Positions 33,493-41,787 are shown, numbered from the stretch's first letter. The stretch: 64,000 nt of DNA from Candidatus Aminicenantota bacterium (GCA_026393975.1 JAPKZD010000022.1:56763-120762); one strand, 5' to 3'. Translations and numbers: made by a program. The notes: generated by a model not told the origin, from the letters alone.

Positions 33493-33519
33493 ATTATCCC
33501 CGACAGGGAGGGCTGTCAA
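33493..33519 (-). promoter_or_regulatory. Candidate promoter of the fucosidase gene
   Basis: Minus strand: perfect TTGACA (33514-33519) and GATAAT (33493-33498) with a 15-base spacer; a 17-base spacer would give TAATCT instead. Leader about 30 bases containing the ribosome site. Confidence 0.45.
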
Positions 33520-33633
33520 CGCCGGAGCCCCGGCCGCTGGCAAATGGGTAGATACATTCGCGGGCGTCAAGCCCCGCTCAGTATCAACCCTGAGCATATC
33601 CCGGACTTCAGACCGGGAAGGCGAATGGGTTGA

Positions 33634-35964
33634 TCAGTACTTGATATACGTTTTCGGGTCGAGCCCGGAATCCGGCGGCAGGCGCCACATGAAATCGGGA
33701 TCGATGCGGGGCTCGTCCGCCCGGTGTTTTTCCATGAGAGCGACTTTTCTCCGTATGAGCTCGGGGAGGTTCGTCCCGTACATGTTGAAGGTCTCGCCCG
33801 TGGGGTCGACGGGCATGAACCGTGTCTTCGACTCTTCGAAGAGCGCGGCCAGCGTCCTGGCGTTCCCGATCTCGTCGTCGACCATGGCCCTGACCATAAC
33901 CAAGCGTCTCTCTTTCTCGGCAGGGTCTTTCGTCTCGATGGTGCCGTGGACGCCGGCCACCCAGGCGGCGGTGTTGCGCAGGGTCCGGAAGTAGCAACGC
34001 AGGGCCCGGAGCCGGTCGAACTGGTCGACGAAGACCGCTCGCGCTTTGTCCTTCGCTCCCTTGACCGCGTCACCCAGGACCCCGATCGCCTCGTCCAGGG
34101 GCTTCCATGTCGCCCGGTCGGCCTGGGCCACGGCCGCGTCCGCCTGATCGCGGGTCATGAGCGTCCAGAGGATGTCCGTGCCGAGGTCGATGAGGTTGGG
34201 GTTATTGAAGGTCACGGTCATGTATTTCTCGTAGTAGGCGCGCTCGGCCTCCGGGATCTTGCCGATGTCCGGGGCGAAGGGCCGGACGAGGAGCCGGTAC
34301 CAGGGAAAACCCCAGTTGTTGTCGCCGTAGAGCATAATCGATGGGAAACCGCGGACGGCCGCGTCGCAGAGTCGCCAAGCCTTGACCAGGGCCGGGGCGC
34401 CGCTTTTTCCAACGAGGCGTGAGGCCGCCGCCGCAACGACGGCGTCGACGTCTGCGCCCGCGTCGAAGTTGAACGCCCGCAGGATGTCCCGATTGACGTC
34501 ATAAGGGGCGAGCGGCTCGGGGTCGACCGTGACCTGGGCCTTGTCGAAGCCGGCCGCCTGGAGGCCGCGGACCTCTTCGGCCGCGAGCCAGGGCGAGGGG
34601 ATGCCCAGGAGGTAGTTGTTCTGGAGCCGCGTCGTCGTGAAGATCTCGCTGCCTTTCGCCGGCAGGGACTTGAGCCGCCGGCCGCGGGGCGAGTCGTCGA
34701 GTTCTTTCGGGGCGATCCAGAGGTCGAGCCCCTCGGTCAGGCCGTCGAGGATGAATTCCTCCTCGTTCGAGAAGGAGAAGAGGTTGAAGAGGAGGCGGAA
34801 GTCGGGACGGGTCTCGGCTGCCGCGTCCCGCAGGGTTCGGAAATAGCGGAGGACGTTCTCCGCCGCCGCCTTGGCGATGGCCTCGTGGGACTTCCACTCG
34901 CGGACAAGATAGGCCCCGCCGTTGCGGCCGGCGTAGAGGCTGGCCGTGTACTCGAAGCCCGAGCCGCTGTCGTTTGTCCAGAGATAGATGTAGCCGAGTT
35001 CGGGGACCTCGCGCATCAGCCGCCGCATGAGCTCGGCGTAATGCCAGCGGACGGCGGGATGCGAGAGCGTCAGAGTGAAGCGCGGGCGGTAGCTCCTGAA
35101 GGGGTGGTCGACGCGGGCCCCGCGGAGGTAGGGGTACTTTTCGAGAACGGAATCCGGGACCGAGCGGGGCGAACTGATGTTGAGGCCGGGCGTCAAGCCG
35201 TATTTGACGGCCAGGCGGGCGTTCTCCTTGAGAAGCGTCAGGTTGGCCTCGAGGTATTCCGGCGAGTAGGCCCCGGCGTTGAGGGGCGTCTCGACGAACT
35301 GGTCGAGGTCGGGGCTGAAATAGTAAAAACGGTAGTAGATCTCCCCGGGCGGCCCCTGTTCGGCGGGCATATCCTTGGCCAGGGCGTTCACGGGAATATG
35401 GCTGAAACCGAGGCGGGCCAGCTCGCGAACGGAGCGCTCGGCATCGTAGCCGGCCGCGACCCGCTTCGGGTTGGCCAGGTAATTGTCGCCGCCCTCGAGC
35501 CGGGAGAAACGGGGGACGACGATTTTTCCGTTCTCGAACCCGGCGGCGTCGAGCCCGAGCCAGTCTTCCTTGAGCAGGGAATAGAGCGCATAAAGGAGGT
35601 GGGGCGCGGACGTCGTGAGCTCGCCGCTTCCGTCAGGGGCGAGCTTGAGGAACATCCAGCCTTTCCCGCCGGACTCGCGGAGGGCGTCGGGCAACGGGCC
35701 GGAGAGGAATTTTTCGTCGGCGATGGCGATGCGCATGACGCCCTTTTCGTTCCGCCCTGCCTGGCCGGGGGTTTCGATCTCTGCCTGGGGCACGAGGTCG
35801 CGGCGGAATTCATCGGCCACGGTCCGGTCGACGGGACGTCCGTTCGCGGGGATGGCCAGGACGCGGATGTTTTTCAGGGCGTCGGCGACCGTCGACTTGC
35901 GCTCGGCGGCGAAACCGAACCCGAACAGGGACAGGGCCCCCAGGAGTGCAACGAATTTAGCCAT
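33634..35964 (-). CDS. Secreted glycosidase-like protein of unassigned family (GH67/GH20-like N-terminus)
   Basis: 776 residues; signal peptide MAKFVALLGALSLFGFGFAA, start preceded by GAAGGAGG. Residues about 25-180 resemble the alpha/beta domain that precedes GH20/GH67 barrels (DEKFLSGPLPDALRES, APHLLYALYSLLKEDWLGLDA). The central part looks like a TIM barrel: LGFSHIPVNALAKDM, YGLTPGLNISSPRSVP, PELGYIYLWTNDSGSGFEYT, DFRLLFNLFSFSNEEEFIL. The acidic residues in YLWTNDSGSGFE are candidates for catalysis. The C-terminal ~200 residues are helical. I cannot name the family or substrate. Location next to a fucosidase suggests a role in degrading fucosylated or uronic-acid-containing glycans. Confidence 0.65.
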   Translation of the reverse strand: MAKFVALLGALSLFGFGFAAERKSTVADALKNIRVLAIPANGRPVDRTVADEFRRDLVPQAEIETPGQAGRNEKGVMRIAIADEKFLSGPLPDALRESGGKGWMFLKLAPDGSGELTTSAPHLLYALYSLLKEDWLGLDAAGFENGKIVVPRFSRLEGGDNYLANPKRVAAGYDAERSVRELARLGFSHIPVNALAKDMPAEQGPPGEIYYRFYYFSPDLDQFVETPLNAGAYSPEYLEANLTLLKENARLAVKYGLTPGLNISSPRSVPDSVLEKYPYLRGARVDHPFRSYRPRFTLTLSHPAVRWHYAELMRRLMREVPELGYIYLWTNDSGSGFEYTASLYAGRNGGAYLVREWKSHEAIAKAAAENVLRYFRTLRDAAAETRPDFRLLFNLFSFSNEEEFILDGLTEGLDLWIAPKELDDSPRGRRLKSLPAKGSEIFTTTRLQNNYLLGIPSPWLAAEEVRGLQAAGFDKAQVTVDPEPLAPYDVNRDILRAFNFDAGADVDAVVAAAASRLVGKSGAPALVKAWRLCDAAVRGFPSIMLYGDNNWGFPWYRLLVRPFAPDIGKIPEAERAYYEKYMTVTFNNPNLIDLGTDILWTLMTRDQADAAVAQADRATWKPLDEAIGVLGDAVKGAKDKARAVFVDQFDRLRALRCYFRTLRNTAAWVAGVHGTIETKDPAEKERRLVMVRAMVDDEIGNARTLAALFEESKTRFMPVDPTGETFNMYGTNLPELIRRKVALMEKHRADEPRIDPDFMWRLPPDSGLDPKTYIKY

Positions 35965-35982
35965 GGACGCCTCCTTCTCGTT

Positions 35983-36012
35983 ATTCTATGAGATTCTCGC
36001 CAGGGCCTGCAA
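35983..36012 (-). promoter_or_regulatory. Candidate promoter of the 776-residue glycosidase-like gene
   Basis: Minus strand: TTGCAG (36007-36012), 18-base spacer, TAGAAT (35983-35988). The predicted start near 35976 leaves a very short leader, so the exact start is uncertain. Confidence 0.5.
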
Positions 36013-36092
36013 GCGGCGAGGTCCCTGAGAAAATCCGGCCGCGCCGAGCGTTGCTTTAATGAAGGCATTAAGAAACGTCTCCCCGAGGTTCC

Positions 36093-37541
36093 ATGGCGAA
36101 TCGATTCCTTTCCCGGCTGGCCGAGATCATCTTCGACCAGGTCCCCTCGGACCAGGCCCTTTTCCGGACGCTCGACGGAAATGGGAACAAGGTCTTCGAA
36201 ACCTCCAAGGGGATGGATGGGACGAACGGAGGAGGGGGACCCATAAGGGAAACGGACGAAACGATCGTCCGCCGTGTCCTCGAGATGGGCCGGCCGGTCC
36301 TCGTCACGGACCTTGCCTCGGAGCCGCTCTTTGCCGACCTGGAGCTCGACGGAAGCTGTCATCCCCGAAGCCTTCTGGCCTATCCCTGGACGCTCCAAGG
36401 CCTCCCTGCCGGCGTTGCCTACCTGGCCCGAAACGGTGACGGCTGTCCCTTCACCCGGGAAAACATGGAGTTCCTGACCCTGGTCATGTCGCCCGTCCTC
36501 TACTTTTTGCGGGGAAAGGGGAGCCGCGGCCCGGAGGATGGGGCGTCCTCGCGGGATGACGACAGAGCCGGGAGCCCGTTCATGGGGACGGCGCTCCCCG
36601 TCCGGCGTGTCCGGGCCATGATCGAAAAAGTTCGGGACACCGACGCGCCCGTCTTCATCTCGGGGGAGAGTGGGACGGGAAAGGAACTCGCCGCCAGGAT
36701 CATCCACGAAACGGGGCGGCGTCGAGCCGGCCCGTTCGTCGCCGTCAATTGCGCCGCCATCCCTGAAGCCCTCATCGAGAGCGAACTCTTCGGCCATGCC
36801 CGGGGGGCCTTCACCGGCGCCGTGAGGGACAAGACGGGCCTGGTCGAGGAGGCCACGGGCGGGACGTTCTTCCTCGACGAGATCGGCGACCTGCCGCTTG
36901 CCCTCCAATCCAAGCTCCTCCGCGTCCTCGAAGAGAAAAAAGTCCGCCGGGTCGGCGAAACGCGCCATCGCGCGGTCGACGCCCGATTCGTCAGCGCCAC
37001 GAACAAGGACCTCGACCACGAGGTCGAGCGGGGCCGTTTCCGCCAGGACCTCTACTACCGGCTGAAGATCATCGCCATCGACCTGCCGCCCCTCCGGGAA
37101 AGGCCGGAGGACGCCCTGCTCCTCCTCAATCACTTCCTCGACGAATTCTCCCGGTCCATGGGCAAGCCCCGGCCGTTCCTTTCGCCTGTTGCGTTGGAGA
37201 TGCTCCTGCGCTATCCCTGGCCCGGGAACGTCCGCGAGCTCCAGAACGAGATCCAGCGATGTCTGGTCATGGCCGACGGCGCCCCGCTCATCCTCGAGGA
37301 GTACCTCTCGCCCAAGATCAACCCGGCCGGGGAGACCTATTCGCGCGCCTCCCACCGCTTCTCCGAAGCCAAGGCGGATTTCGAGAAGCGGTTCCTCAGG
37401 GAGGCCTTGGTCCGTTGCCGGTATCACCGCACCCGGACGGCGGCCGAAGTGGGGCTGACTCGCCAGGGGCTTTTCAAGCTGCTAAAAAAACACGGGATAG
37501 ATCCGAAAGCCGCTCAGGCCGGACCGCAGCCGGATCAGTAA
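36093..37541 (+). CDS. Sigma-54-dependent transcriptional activator, Fis-type HTH
   Basis: 482 residues. The N-terminal ~140 residues form a GAF-like sensor without a receiver aspartate, so no partner kinase is needed. The AAA+ domain (about 165-400) has Walker A GESGTGKE, the sigma-54 contact loop GAFTGA, Walker B GTFFLDEIGDL, and the arginine-finger region DLYYRLKIIAIDLPPLRERPED. The C-terminal HTH is HRTRTAAEVGLTRQGLFKLLKKHGI. It activates RpoN-dependent promoters on binding a small effector. Target genes are not identifiable; no -24/-12 element was recognised nearby. It is followed by a strong hairpin that begins at its stop codon. Confidence 0.92.
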   Translation: MANRFLSRLAEIIFDQVPSDQALFRTLDGNGNKVFETSKGMDGTNGGGGPIRETDETIVRRVLEMGRPVLVTDLASEPLFADLELDGSCHPRSLLAYPWTLQGLPAGVAYLARNGDGCPFTRENMEFLTLVMSPVLYFLRGKGSRGPEDGASSRDDDRAGSPFMGTALPVRRVRAMIEKVRDTDAPVFISGESGTGKELAARIIHETGRRRAGPFVAVNCAAIPEALIESELFGHARGAFTGAVRDKTGLVEEATGGTFFLDEIGDLPLALQSKLLRVLEEKKVRRVGETRHRAVDARFVSATNKDLDHEVERGRFRQDLYYRLKIIAIDLPPLRERPEDALLLLNHFLDEFSRSMGKPRPFLSPVALEMLLRYPWPGNVRELQNEIQRCLVMADGAPLILEEYLSPKINPAGETYSRASHRFSEAKADFEKRFLREALVRCRYHRTRTAAEVGLTRQGLFKLLKKHGIDPKAAQAGPQPDQ

Positions 37542-37569
37542 AAGAGGGACAGTCCGACGGTCCCTCTTT
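37541..37569 (+). terminator. Hairpin terminator after the sigma-54 activator
   Basis: AAAGAGGGAC (37541-37550) and GTCCCTCTTT (37560-37569) form a perfect 10-bp stem with a nine-base loop, starting at the last base of the stop codon. The T-tract is the end of the stem itself plus GTTG. Confidence 0.6.
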
Positions 37570-37570
37570 G

Positions 37571-37599
37571 TTGAAGAGGGGGGCGGGTTATGCTACATT
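37571..37599 (+). promoter_or_regulatory. Promoter of the zinc-ribbon gene, probably leaderless
   Basis: TTGAAG (37571-37576), 17-base spacer, TACATT (37594-37599), then exactly six bases before the ATG at 37606. The transcript should begin at or next to the start codon, and no Shine-Dalgarno is present. Confidence 0.55.
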
Positions 37600-37605
37600 C
37601 GCTCC

Positions 37606-37899
37606 ATGGCCGAGACAAAAGATGAGGCCCGCGTCTTTTCGCTAACATGTCCTTGCTGCGAGGCGACCCTCTGGGTCGACGACGAAACCCGGGCGGTCCT
37701 GCGCTCGGAGAAGGCCAAGAAGAAGAAGGGCTCGCTCGACGACCTCCTGGTCAAGGAGCACAAGCGGCAGAGCGAGTTCGACCGCAAGTTCGACGCCACG
37801 TTCGAGCTCCAGAAGGAGAAACACGACAAGGCCGACGAGCTGTTCAAGAAGGCGCTCGAGAAGGCCGAGAAGGGCGAGGACGAAGAACCCGCGGCCTAA
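37606..37899 (+). CDS. Small zinc-ribbon, coiled-coil protein
   Basis: 97 residues. The N-terminus has FSLTCPCCEATLWVDDETRAV, a half zinc-ribbon with a CPCC pair but no second CxxC pair, so metal binding would need a dimer or partner. The remainder is a highly charged helix (EKAKKKKGSLDDLLVKEHKRQ, then KEKHDKADELFKKALEKAEK), probably a coiled coil. Short proteins of this layout are common hypothetical proteins in related genomes. Function unknown. It appears to be a single-gene transcript with a leaderless promoter. Confidence 0.75.
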   Translation: MAETKDEARVFSLTCPCCEATLWVDDETRAVLRSEKAKKKKGSLDDLLVKEHKRQSEFDRKFDATFELQKEKHDKADELFKKALEKAEKGEDEEPAA

Positions 37900-37922
37900 G
37901 GTCGCGCGGCCTTCTCGTTAGG

Positions 37923-38070
37923 TGACGCCACCCGTTTTGGCTGCGAGGGGAACCACCCGTTTCCCCCGGCCCCCGGGAACCAGTCCCGGCGGTTCCCCCA
38001 TCGGTACCCGATGGTGCCCCCTCCGCTACGGGGGCTCCGGATAGTTCCCCTCACAGCCCGGGTGGCGTCA
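37923..38070. repeat. 148-bp multi-branched palindromic element
   Basis: Terminal arms TGACGCCACCCG (37923-37934) and CGGGTGGCGTCA (38059-38070) are perfect inverted repeats. After a TTTT bulge the pairing continues for 15 bases with one mismatch (37939-37953 with 38044-38058). Inside lie three further hairpins: GGGAACC/GGTTCCC (37975-37981, 37991-37997), CATCGG/CCGATG (37999-38004, 38008-38013) and GCCCCC/GGGGGC (38016-38021, 38030-38035). The left arm recurs at 56347-56377. It sits between two genes with no open reading frame of its own, so it may be a REP/MITE-like mobile element or a structured RNA. Confidence 0.7.
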
Positions 38071-38110
38071 AAGAGGTCCCTTACGTACATCGGAGCTAAA
38101 ACGTGCGGTG

Positions 38111-39571
38111 TCAGCTGCCGGGCTGCGTCTCGTCCTCGCGAACCCGCGGCGACATCGTCCACTTGGTGAAGCCGAAGACGGCCAGCATAACGACCGAGAG
38201 ATAATTCATGAAGGCCCAGGGCAGGTAGGCGAAGGTCGAGACCCCCAGCGTCCCCGTGATGTAAACGCCGGCCATGCTCCAGGGGATGAGCGGCACGATG
38301 ATGCCGCCGCTCTCCTCGATGATGCGCGACAGGTTTTTGGCGGCCAGGCCCTTTTTCTTGAAGATGGGCGCGAGAAGGTCGGCCGGCAGGATCATCGAAA
38401 GATAGGAGCTCCCGGTGATCATGGCCGAGAGAACGGCCGCGCCGATCGTCGTCAGGACGAGGCTCCAGACCTCCCGGGTGAACTTCATCACCCGCTCTAG
38501 GATGACGGCCAGACATCCCGTTTTATGCATGATGCCGCCGAAGGCGAAGGCGGTGAAGGCGATGAGCTGGGTCTCCATCATGCTCATCATGCCGCCCTTG
38601 GCCAGGAGCCGGTCGACGACCTCGACGCCCGTCCGCGCCGGGAGGCCCGAGTTCATGGCCGTGGCCACGACCGTGAGGGGGATCTTCTGGAAGATGACGG
38701 CCAGGGCCGCGGCGACGAGGGAGGACAGGATCATGGCCGGGATGGTCGGCTTCTTGGCCACCGCGAAATAGAAGATGACGACCATGGGCAGGAGCAGGAG
38801 GACGCTGAACCGGAAGTTCGACTTGAGCGTACGGAGGATGAGGTCGAGCGTGTCCGACTGGACGGCCACCGCGCCGTACTTCAGGCCGACGAAGAAGTAT
38901 ATGACGAGGCCGGCCAGCCAGGCCGGCACGGCCGACCACATCATGTGCTTGATGTGGTCGAAGAGGTTCGACCCGGAGATGACCGTGGCCAGGTTGGGGA
39001 TGTCGGAGAGAGGCGACATTTTGTCGCCGAAGTAGGCGCCGGCCACGACCGCCCCGGCCGCCGGGCCGAGGGGGATGCCGAGGCCCATGGCGATGCCGAT
39101 GAAGGCCACGCCCACCGTGCCGATCGTGCCCCACGACGTCCCCGAGGCGATGGCGACGACCGACGAGACGAGGCAGGCCGTGGCCAGGAAGAACTTGGGA
39201 GAGATGAGCTTCAGGCCGTAATAAATGACCATGGGGATAGTGCCGCCGGCCATCCAGGACCCGACGAGGATGCCGACCGAGAGCATGATCAGGATGGCCG
39301 GCATGGCCTTGTGGATGCTGTCGACGATGCCCCGCTCCATGTCCTTCCACTTGAAGCCGAGGGCGAGGCCCATCGTCGCGGCGATCGCGGCCGCGGCGAC
39401 GAGGAGGACCTGGGCCTTGATCTTGTAGACGCCGTAGCCGACGCCGAGGAGGAGGGCCATGGCGACGAGCGGAATGAGGGCGACCCCGAACTTCGGCGGT
39501 CGTCCCGGGATGGGGGCTTGAGGAGGCGGCTGGGGCGGCATCGCCGCCGGCTGAACGGTCTTTTCGTCCAT
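38111..39571 (-). CDS. nhaC: NhaC-family Na+/H+ antiporter
   Basis: 486 residues with about eleven membrane helices after a proline-rich cytosolic tail of 25 residues. The NhaC signature is clear: ASGTSWGTIGTVGVAFIGIA, then AGAYFGDKMSPLSDIPNLA. Members exchange Na+ (or malate/lactate with protons in the MleN subgroup); the exact substrate is not decidable from sequence. It follows the isoaspartyl dipeptidase by ten bases and is likely co-transcribed. The pairing may reflect a transporter with the enzyme handling its product, but NhaC genes beside peptidases are also found without a proven link. Confidence 0.88.
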   Translation of the reverse strand: MDEKTVQPAAMPPQPPPQAPIPGRPPKFGVALIPLVAMALLLGVGYGVYKIKAQVLLVAAAAIAATMGLALGFKWKDMERGIVDSIHKAMPAILIMLSVGILVGSWMAGGTIPMVIYYGLKLISPKFFLATACLVSSVVAIASGTSWGTIGTVGVAFIGIAMGLGIPLGPAAGAVVAGAYFGDKMSPLSDIPNLATVISGSNLFDHIKHMMWSAVPAWLAGLVIYFFVGLKYGAVAVQSDTLDLILRTLKSNFRFSVLLLLPMVVIFYFAVAKKPTIPAMILSSLVAAALAVIFQKIPLTVVATAMNSGLPARTGVEVVDRLLAKGGMMSMMETQLIAFTAFAFGGIMHKTGCLAVILERVMKFTREVWSLVLTTIGAAVLSAMITGSSYLSMILPADLLAPIFKKKGLAAKNLSRIIEESGGIIVPLIPWSMAGVYITGTLGVSTFAYLPWAFMNYLSVVMLAVFGFTKWTMSPRVREDETQPGS

Positions 39572-39581
39572 GGGAATCCCC

Positions 39582-40757
39582 TCAGGCGCTGAACGTGCCG
39601 CGGACGAGGAGCCTCCCGCCGGCCATCATCCTTTTTCCCCGGGCGAAGACGTCGCTCAGGGCGAGATTGCCGTCGATGACGACGAGGTCGGCGTCCCGTC
39701 CCGGCCCGATACGCCCTTTTTTCCCAAGCTTGTAGAACTCTGCCGCGTTGGTCGAAAAAAGCCGGGCGGCCGTTTCGGGGGGCAGGAGGCCCTTGCGGAG
39801 AACGTCCCCGAACTTGCGGAAGAGGTCCTTCTCCGTGGCGATCGTCAGCCGGACGAGCCGGCCGCTCTCGTCGAAAACGGGGATACTGCCGTTGCTGTCC
39901 GAGCTGAGCATCATCCGGCCGAATGGGAGGCCTTTTTCCCGGAAGCGGGCGATGCAGTCTTCGAGACTCACCTCCGGGTCGGGCGGGACGGGATCCGGCC
40001 CGACGGTGATATCGACGGAACCGCCGCCGGCGACCCATTCGAGGCCCTCTTCGAAAAGCTCCGGGTTGCGGCTGATGTGGGTCGGGACAAACTGGCTCGC
40101 AGGGATCTCCGTTTCGCGGACGAGCCGGAAGAGAAACTCGAGCCGGCGCTTGCCGTCGCCGAGATGGAGGTGGAGGACGCCGGCCTTCCCGCCGAGCATC
40201 CCCCCGACGCGGCATTCGGCCGCGAGCCTCGCGACCTCGTCGAACGTCGGCTGCGAGGAGCGGTGGTCGCTCACGGCGATCTCGCCCGCGCCGACGACCT
40301 TGTCGACGACGATGAGGTCGGAACGGACGCTTCCGGTCAGGGTCCGGACGGGGATCTCGTAGGACCCCGAATAGATGAACGTCGAGACGCCCTCGAGCTC
40401 GAGCGCTTGGGCCTTGGCCAGGAGGGACGTCATGTGGCGGGTGACGCCGTCGGTCCCCAGACAGCCGATGACGGTGGTGACGCCGCTCGAGATGATATCT
40501 TCGACCCTGATCTCGGGAGCGCGCGTCGCCGGGCCGCCTTCCCCTCCGCCCCCCAGGATGTGGACGTGGGGGTCGATGAGCCCGGGGAAGACGCGCTTCC
40601 CGGCCGCGTCCACGGTTTCGGCCTCGAGGCCGTCGACCCGGATGCGGCCCGGTTCGGCCACGGCCTCGATCGCGCCTCCGGCGAGCAGGATGTCCTTCCG
40701 GCCGAGCGGCTCAGGGGCAAAGACGTCTCCGCCGCGAATCAGAGTGACCATGGGCAC
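39582..40757 (-). CDS. iadA: Isoaspartyl dipeptidase (beta-aspartyl peptidase)
   Basis: The 391-residue amidohydrolase cleaves beta-aspartyl dipeptides arising from damaged proteins. Family motifs: FPGLIDPHVHILGGGGEGG (metal HxH plus the substrate-binding GGGGEGG), VLHLHLGDG and FVPTHISRNPELF (metal histidines), MLSSDSNGS (catalytic aspartate). At the position where E. coli IadA has its carboxylated lysine (VKCAISDH) this protein reads AGEIAVSDH, so a glutamate probably bridges the metals. It helps recycle peptides and pairs with the M29 and OPT genes in the window. Promoter at 40779-40807; NhaC follows ten bases downstream. Confidence 0.92.
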   Translation of the reverse strand: MPMVTLIRGGDVFAPEPLGRKDILLAGGAIEAVAEPGRIRVDGLEAETVDAAGKRVFPGLIDPHVHILGGGGEGGPATRAPEIRVEDIISSGVTTVIGCLGTDGVTRHMTSLLAKAQALELEGVSTFIYSGSYEIPVRTLTGSVRSDLIVVDKVVGAGEIAVSDHRSSQPTFDEVARLAAECRVGGMLGGKAGVLHLHLGDGKRRLEFLFRLVRETEIPASQFVPTHISRNPELFEEGLEWVAGGGSVDITVGPDPVPPDPEVSLEDCIARFREKGLPFGRMMLSSDSNGSIPVFDESGRLVRLTIATEKDLFRKFGDVLRKGLLPPETAARLFSTNAAEFYKLGKKGRIGPGRDADLVVIDGNLALSDVFARGKRMMAGGRLLVRGTFSA

Positions 40758-40778
40758 CTCCTTATCCGGACGGGGCCT

Positions 40779-40807
40779 AAATTATCACGGCTGACGGGCG
40801 TTCGCAA
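40779..40807 (-). promoter_or_regulatory. Candidate promoter of iadA-nhaC
   Basis: Minus strand: TTGCGA (40802-40807), 17-base spacer, TAATTT (40779-40784), divergent from the acyltransferase promoter. AAGGAGG precedes the iadA ATG. Confidence 0.45.
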
Positions 40808-40832
40808 GCGGCCGCTCCGCCCCGGGCGCTCT

Positions 40833-40861
40833 TTGAATTTCCCGGGCGGATTTTGTAGAAT
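40833..40861 (+). promoter_or_regulatory. Promoter of the acyltransferase gene, probably leaderless
   Basis: TTGAAT (40833-40838), 17-base spacer, TAGAAT (40856-40861), then exactly six bases before the ATG at 40868. There is no Shine-Dalgarno, so the mRNA probably begins at the start codon. Confidence 0.6.
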
Positions 40862-40867
40862 AGCTCT

Positions 40868-41632
40868 ATGCCCGTGGCTACGTTCGAGGAAGAATTCAAG
40901 CGCATCGAAAAGTCCATCGACCGCGTGACGCGGGCGTTTATTTTCCCCAAGAAAATCGACCTCCGCGGCGGCGAGAACTTCGTCCAAGAGGGTCCGAACA
41001 TCATCATCGGGAACCACATCGGGAGCTACAAGGACGTGGCCATCATGCTCCGGACCGTGCCGCGGATGATCTTCTTCACCGCCAACAAGATGATCTTCGA
41101 TAAGAAAGAGGCGAGCGAACTCGTCCTCCGTCACCTCCATCGGCACATGGGCAAGTTCGGCGGGTTCGTCCATCTCATCCTCATCCCGCTCTACTCCTAT
41201 TTGGTCCACTTCGTGTCCGGGCATGCGGCCAAGATCGGCTCCATTCCCGTCGACATTTACGGCAGCAAGCGCGAGTCGATCCTCAAGTGCCAGGACTATC
41301 TGAGGAAGGGGAGGGCTGTCATCGCTCTGCAGGGCCGGGGCCGCGTCCACCCCAAGGACCCGAACCCCTACGTCAAGAGCTTCCGGCGGGGCGTCTCCAT
41401 CATGGCCTACAACCTTTTCAAGCAGGAAGGCTTTGCCGTCCCCGTCACGCCCATGTCGATTTTCGGAACTCACATCATGTGGGGAGTGCCGGCGACGATC
41501 AAGGTCAACGTCGGGAAGCCGCTCTATATCAGAGACTACTGGGGAGGCGGCGAAGTGGAGACCGTCGAGAAGTTCCGGGCCGCCCTCGAACGGCGGGTTT
41601 CCGGACTTTTGTACGAAAGCTTATCGTGGTGA
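40868..41632 (+). CDS. 1-acyl-sn-glycerol-3-phosphate acyltransferase-like (PlsC family)
   Basis: 254 residues. The PlsC-type catalytic motif is NHIGSYKD, one residue longer than canonical HX4D (His and Asp are separated by five residues). FFTANKMIFDKKEA, KIGSIPVDIYG and AVIALQGRGRVHPKD with FRRGVSIMAYN correspond to later motifs of the family, but the usual FPEG is replaced by LQGRGR. Substrate may thus differ from lysophosphatidate. A hydrophobic segment (VHLILIPLYSYLVHFV) suggests membrane association. Single gene behind a leaderless promoter; the next gene has its own promoter. Confidence 0.75.
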   Translation: MPVATFEEEFKRIEKSIDRVTRAFIFPKKIDLRGGENFVQEGPNIIIGNHIGSYKDVAIMLRTVPRMIFFTANKMIFDKKEASELVLRHLHRHMGKFGGFVHLILIPLYSYLVHFVSGHAAKIGSIPVDIYGSKRESILKCQDYLRKGRAVIALQGRGRVHPKDPNPYVKSFRRGVSIMAYNLFKQEGFAVPVTPMSIFGTHIMWGVPATIKVNVGKPLYIRDYWGGGEVETVEKFRAALERRVSGLLYESLSW

Positions 41633-41702
41633 GAACGAGGAGGGGACAATGGTTTCCCTCTAGGTCATGAAGAGGTACCTGAAAAAGTGTAGGATTTAAG
41701 GT

Positions 41703-41730
41703 TTGACCCCTTCTATTTTTTTGTTATAAT
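41703..41730 (+). promoter_or_regulatory. Promoter of the POT transporter gene
   Basis: TTGACC (41703-41708), 16-base spacer, perfect TATAAT (41725-41730). Leader about 50 bases with AGGACGG before the ATG at 41788. Confidence 0.7.
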
Positions 41731-41787
41731 CCCCGCGCTTTGAGAGCAATTCGGCATCCCCGAAATCCCTGCCCAGGACGGTGAACC

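Noticed and set aside
37923..38070. Reading the palindromic element as an integron attC site or a CRISPR
   Set aside because: There are no GTTRRRY/RYYYAAC core sites, no integrase or cassette structure, and no regularly spaced direct repeats.
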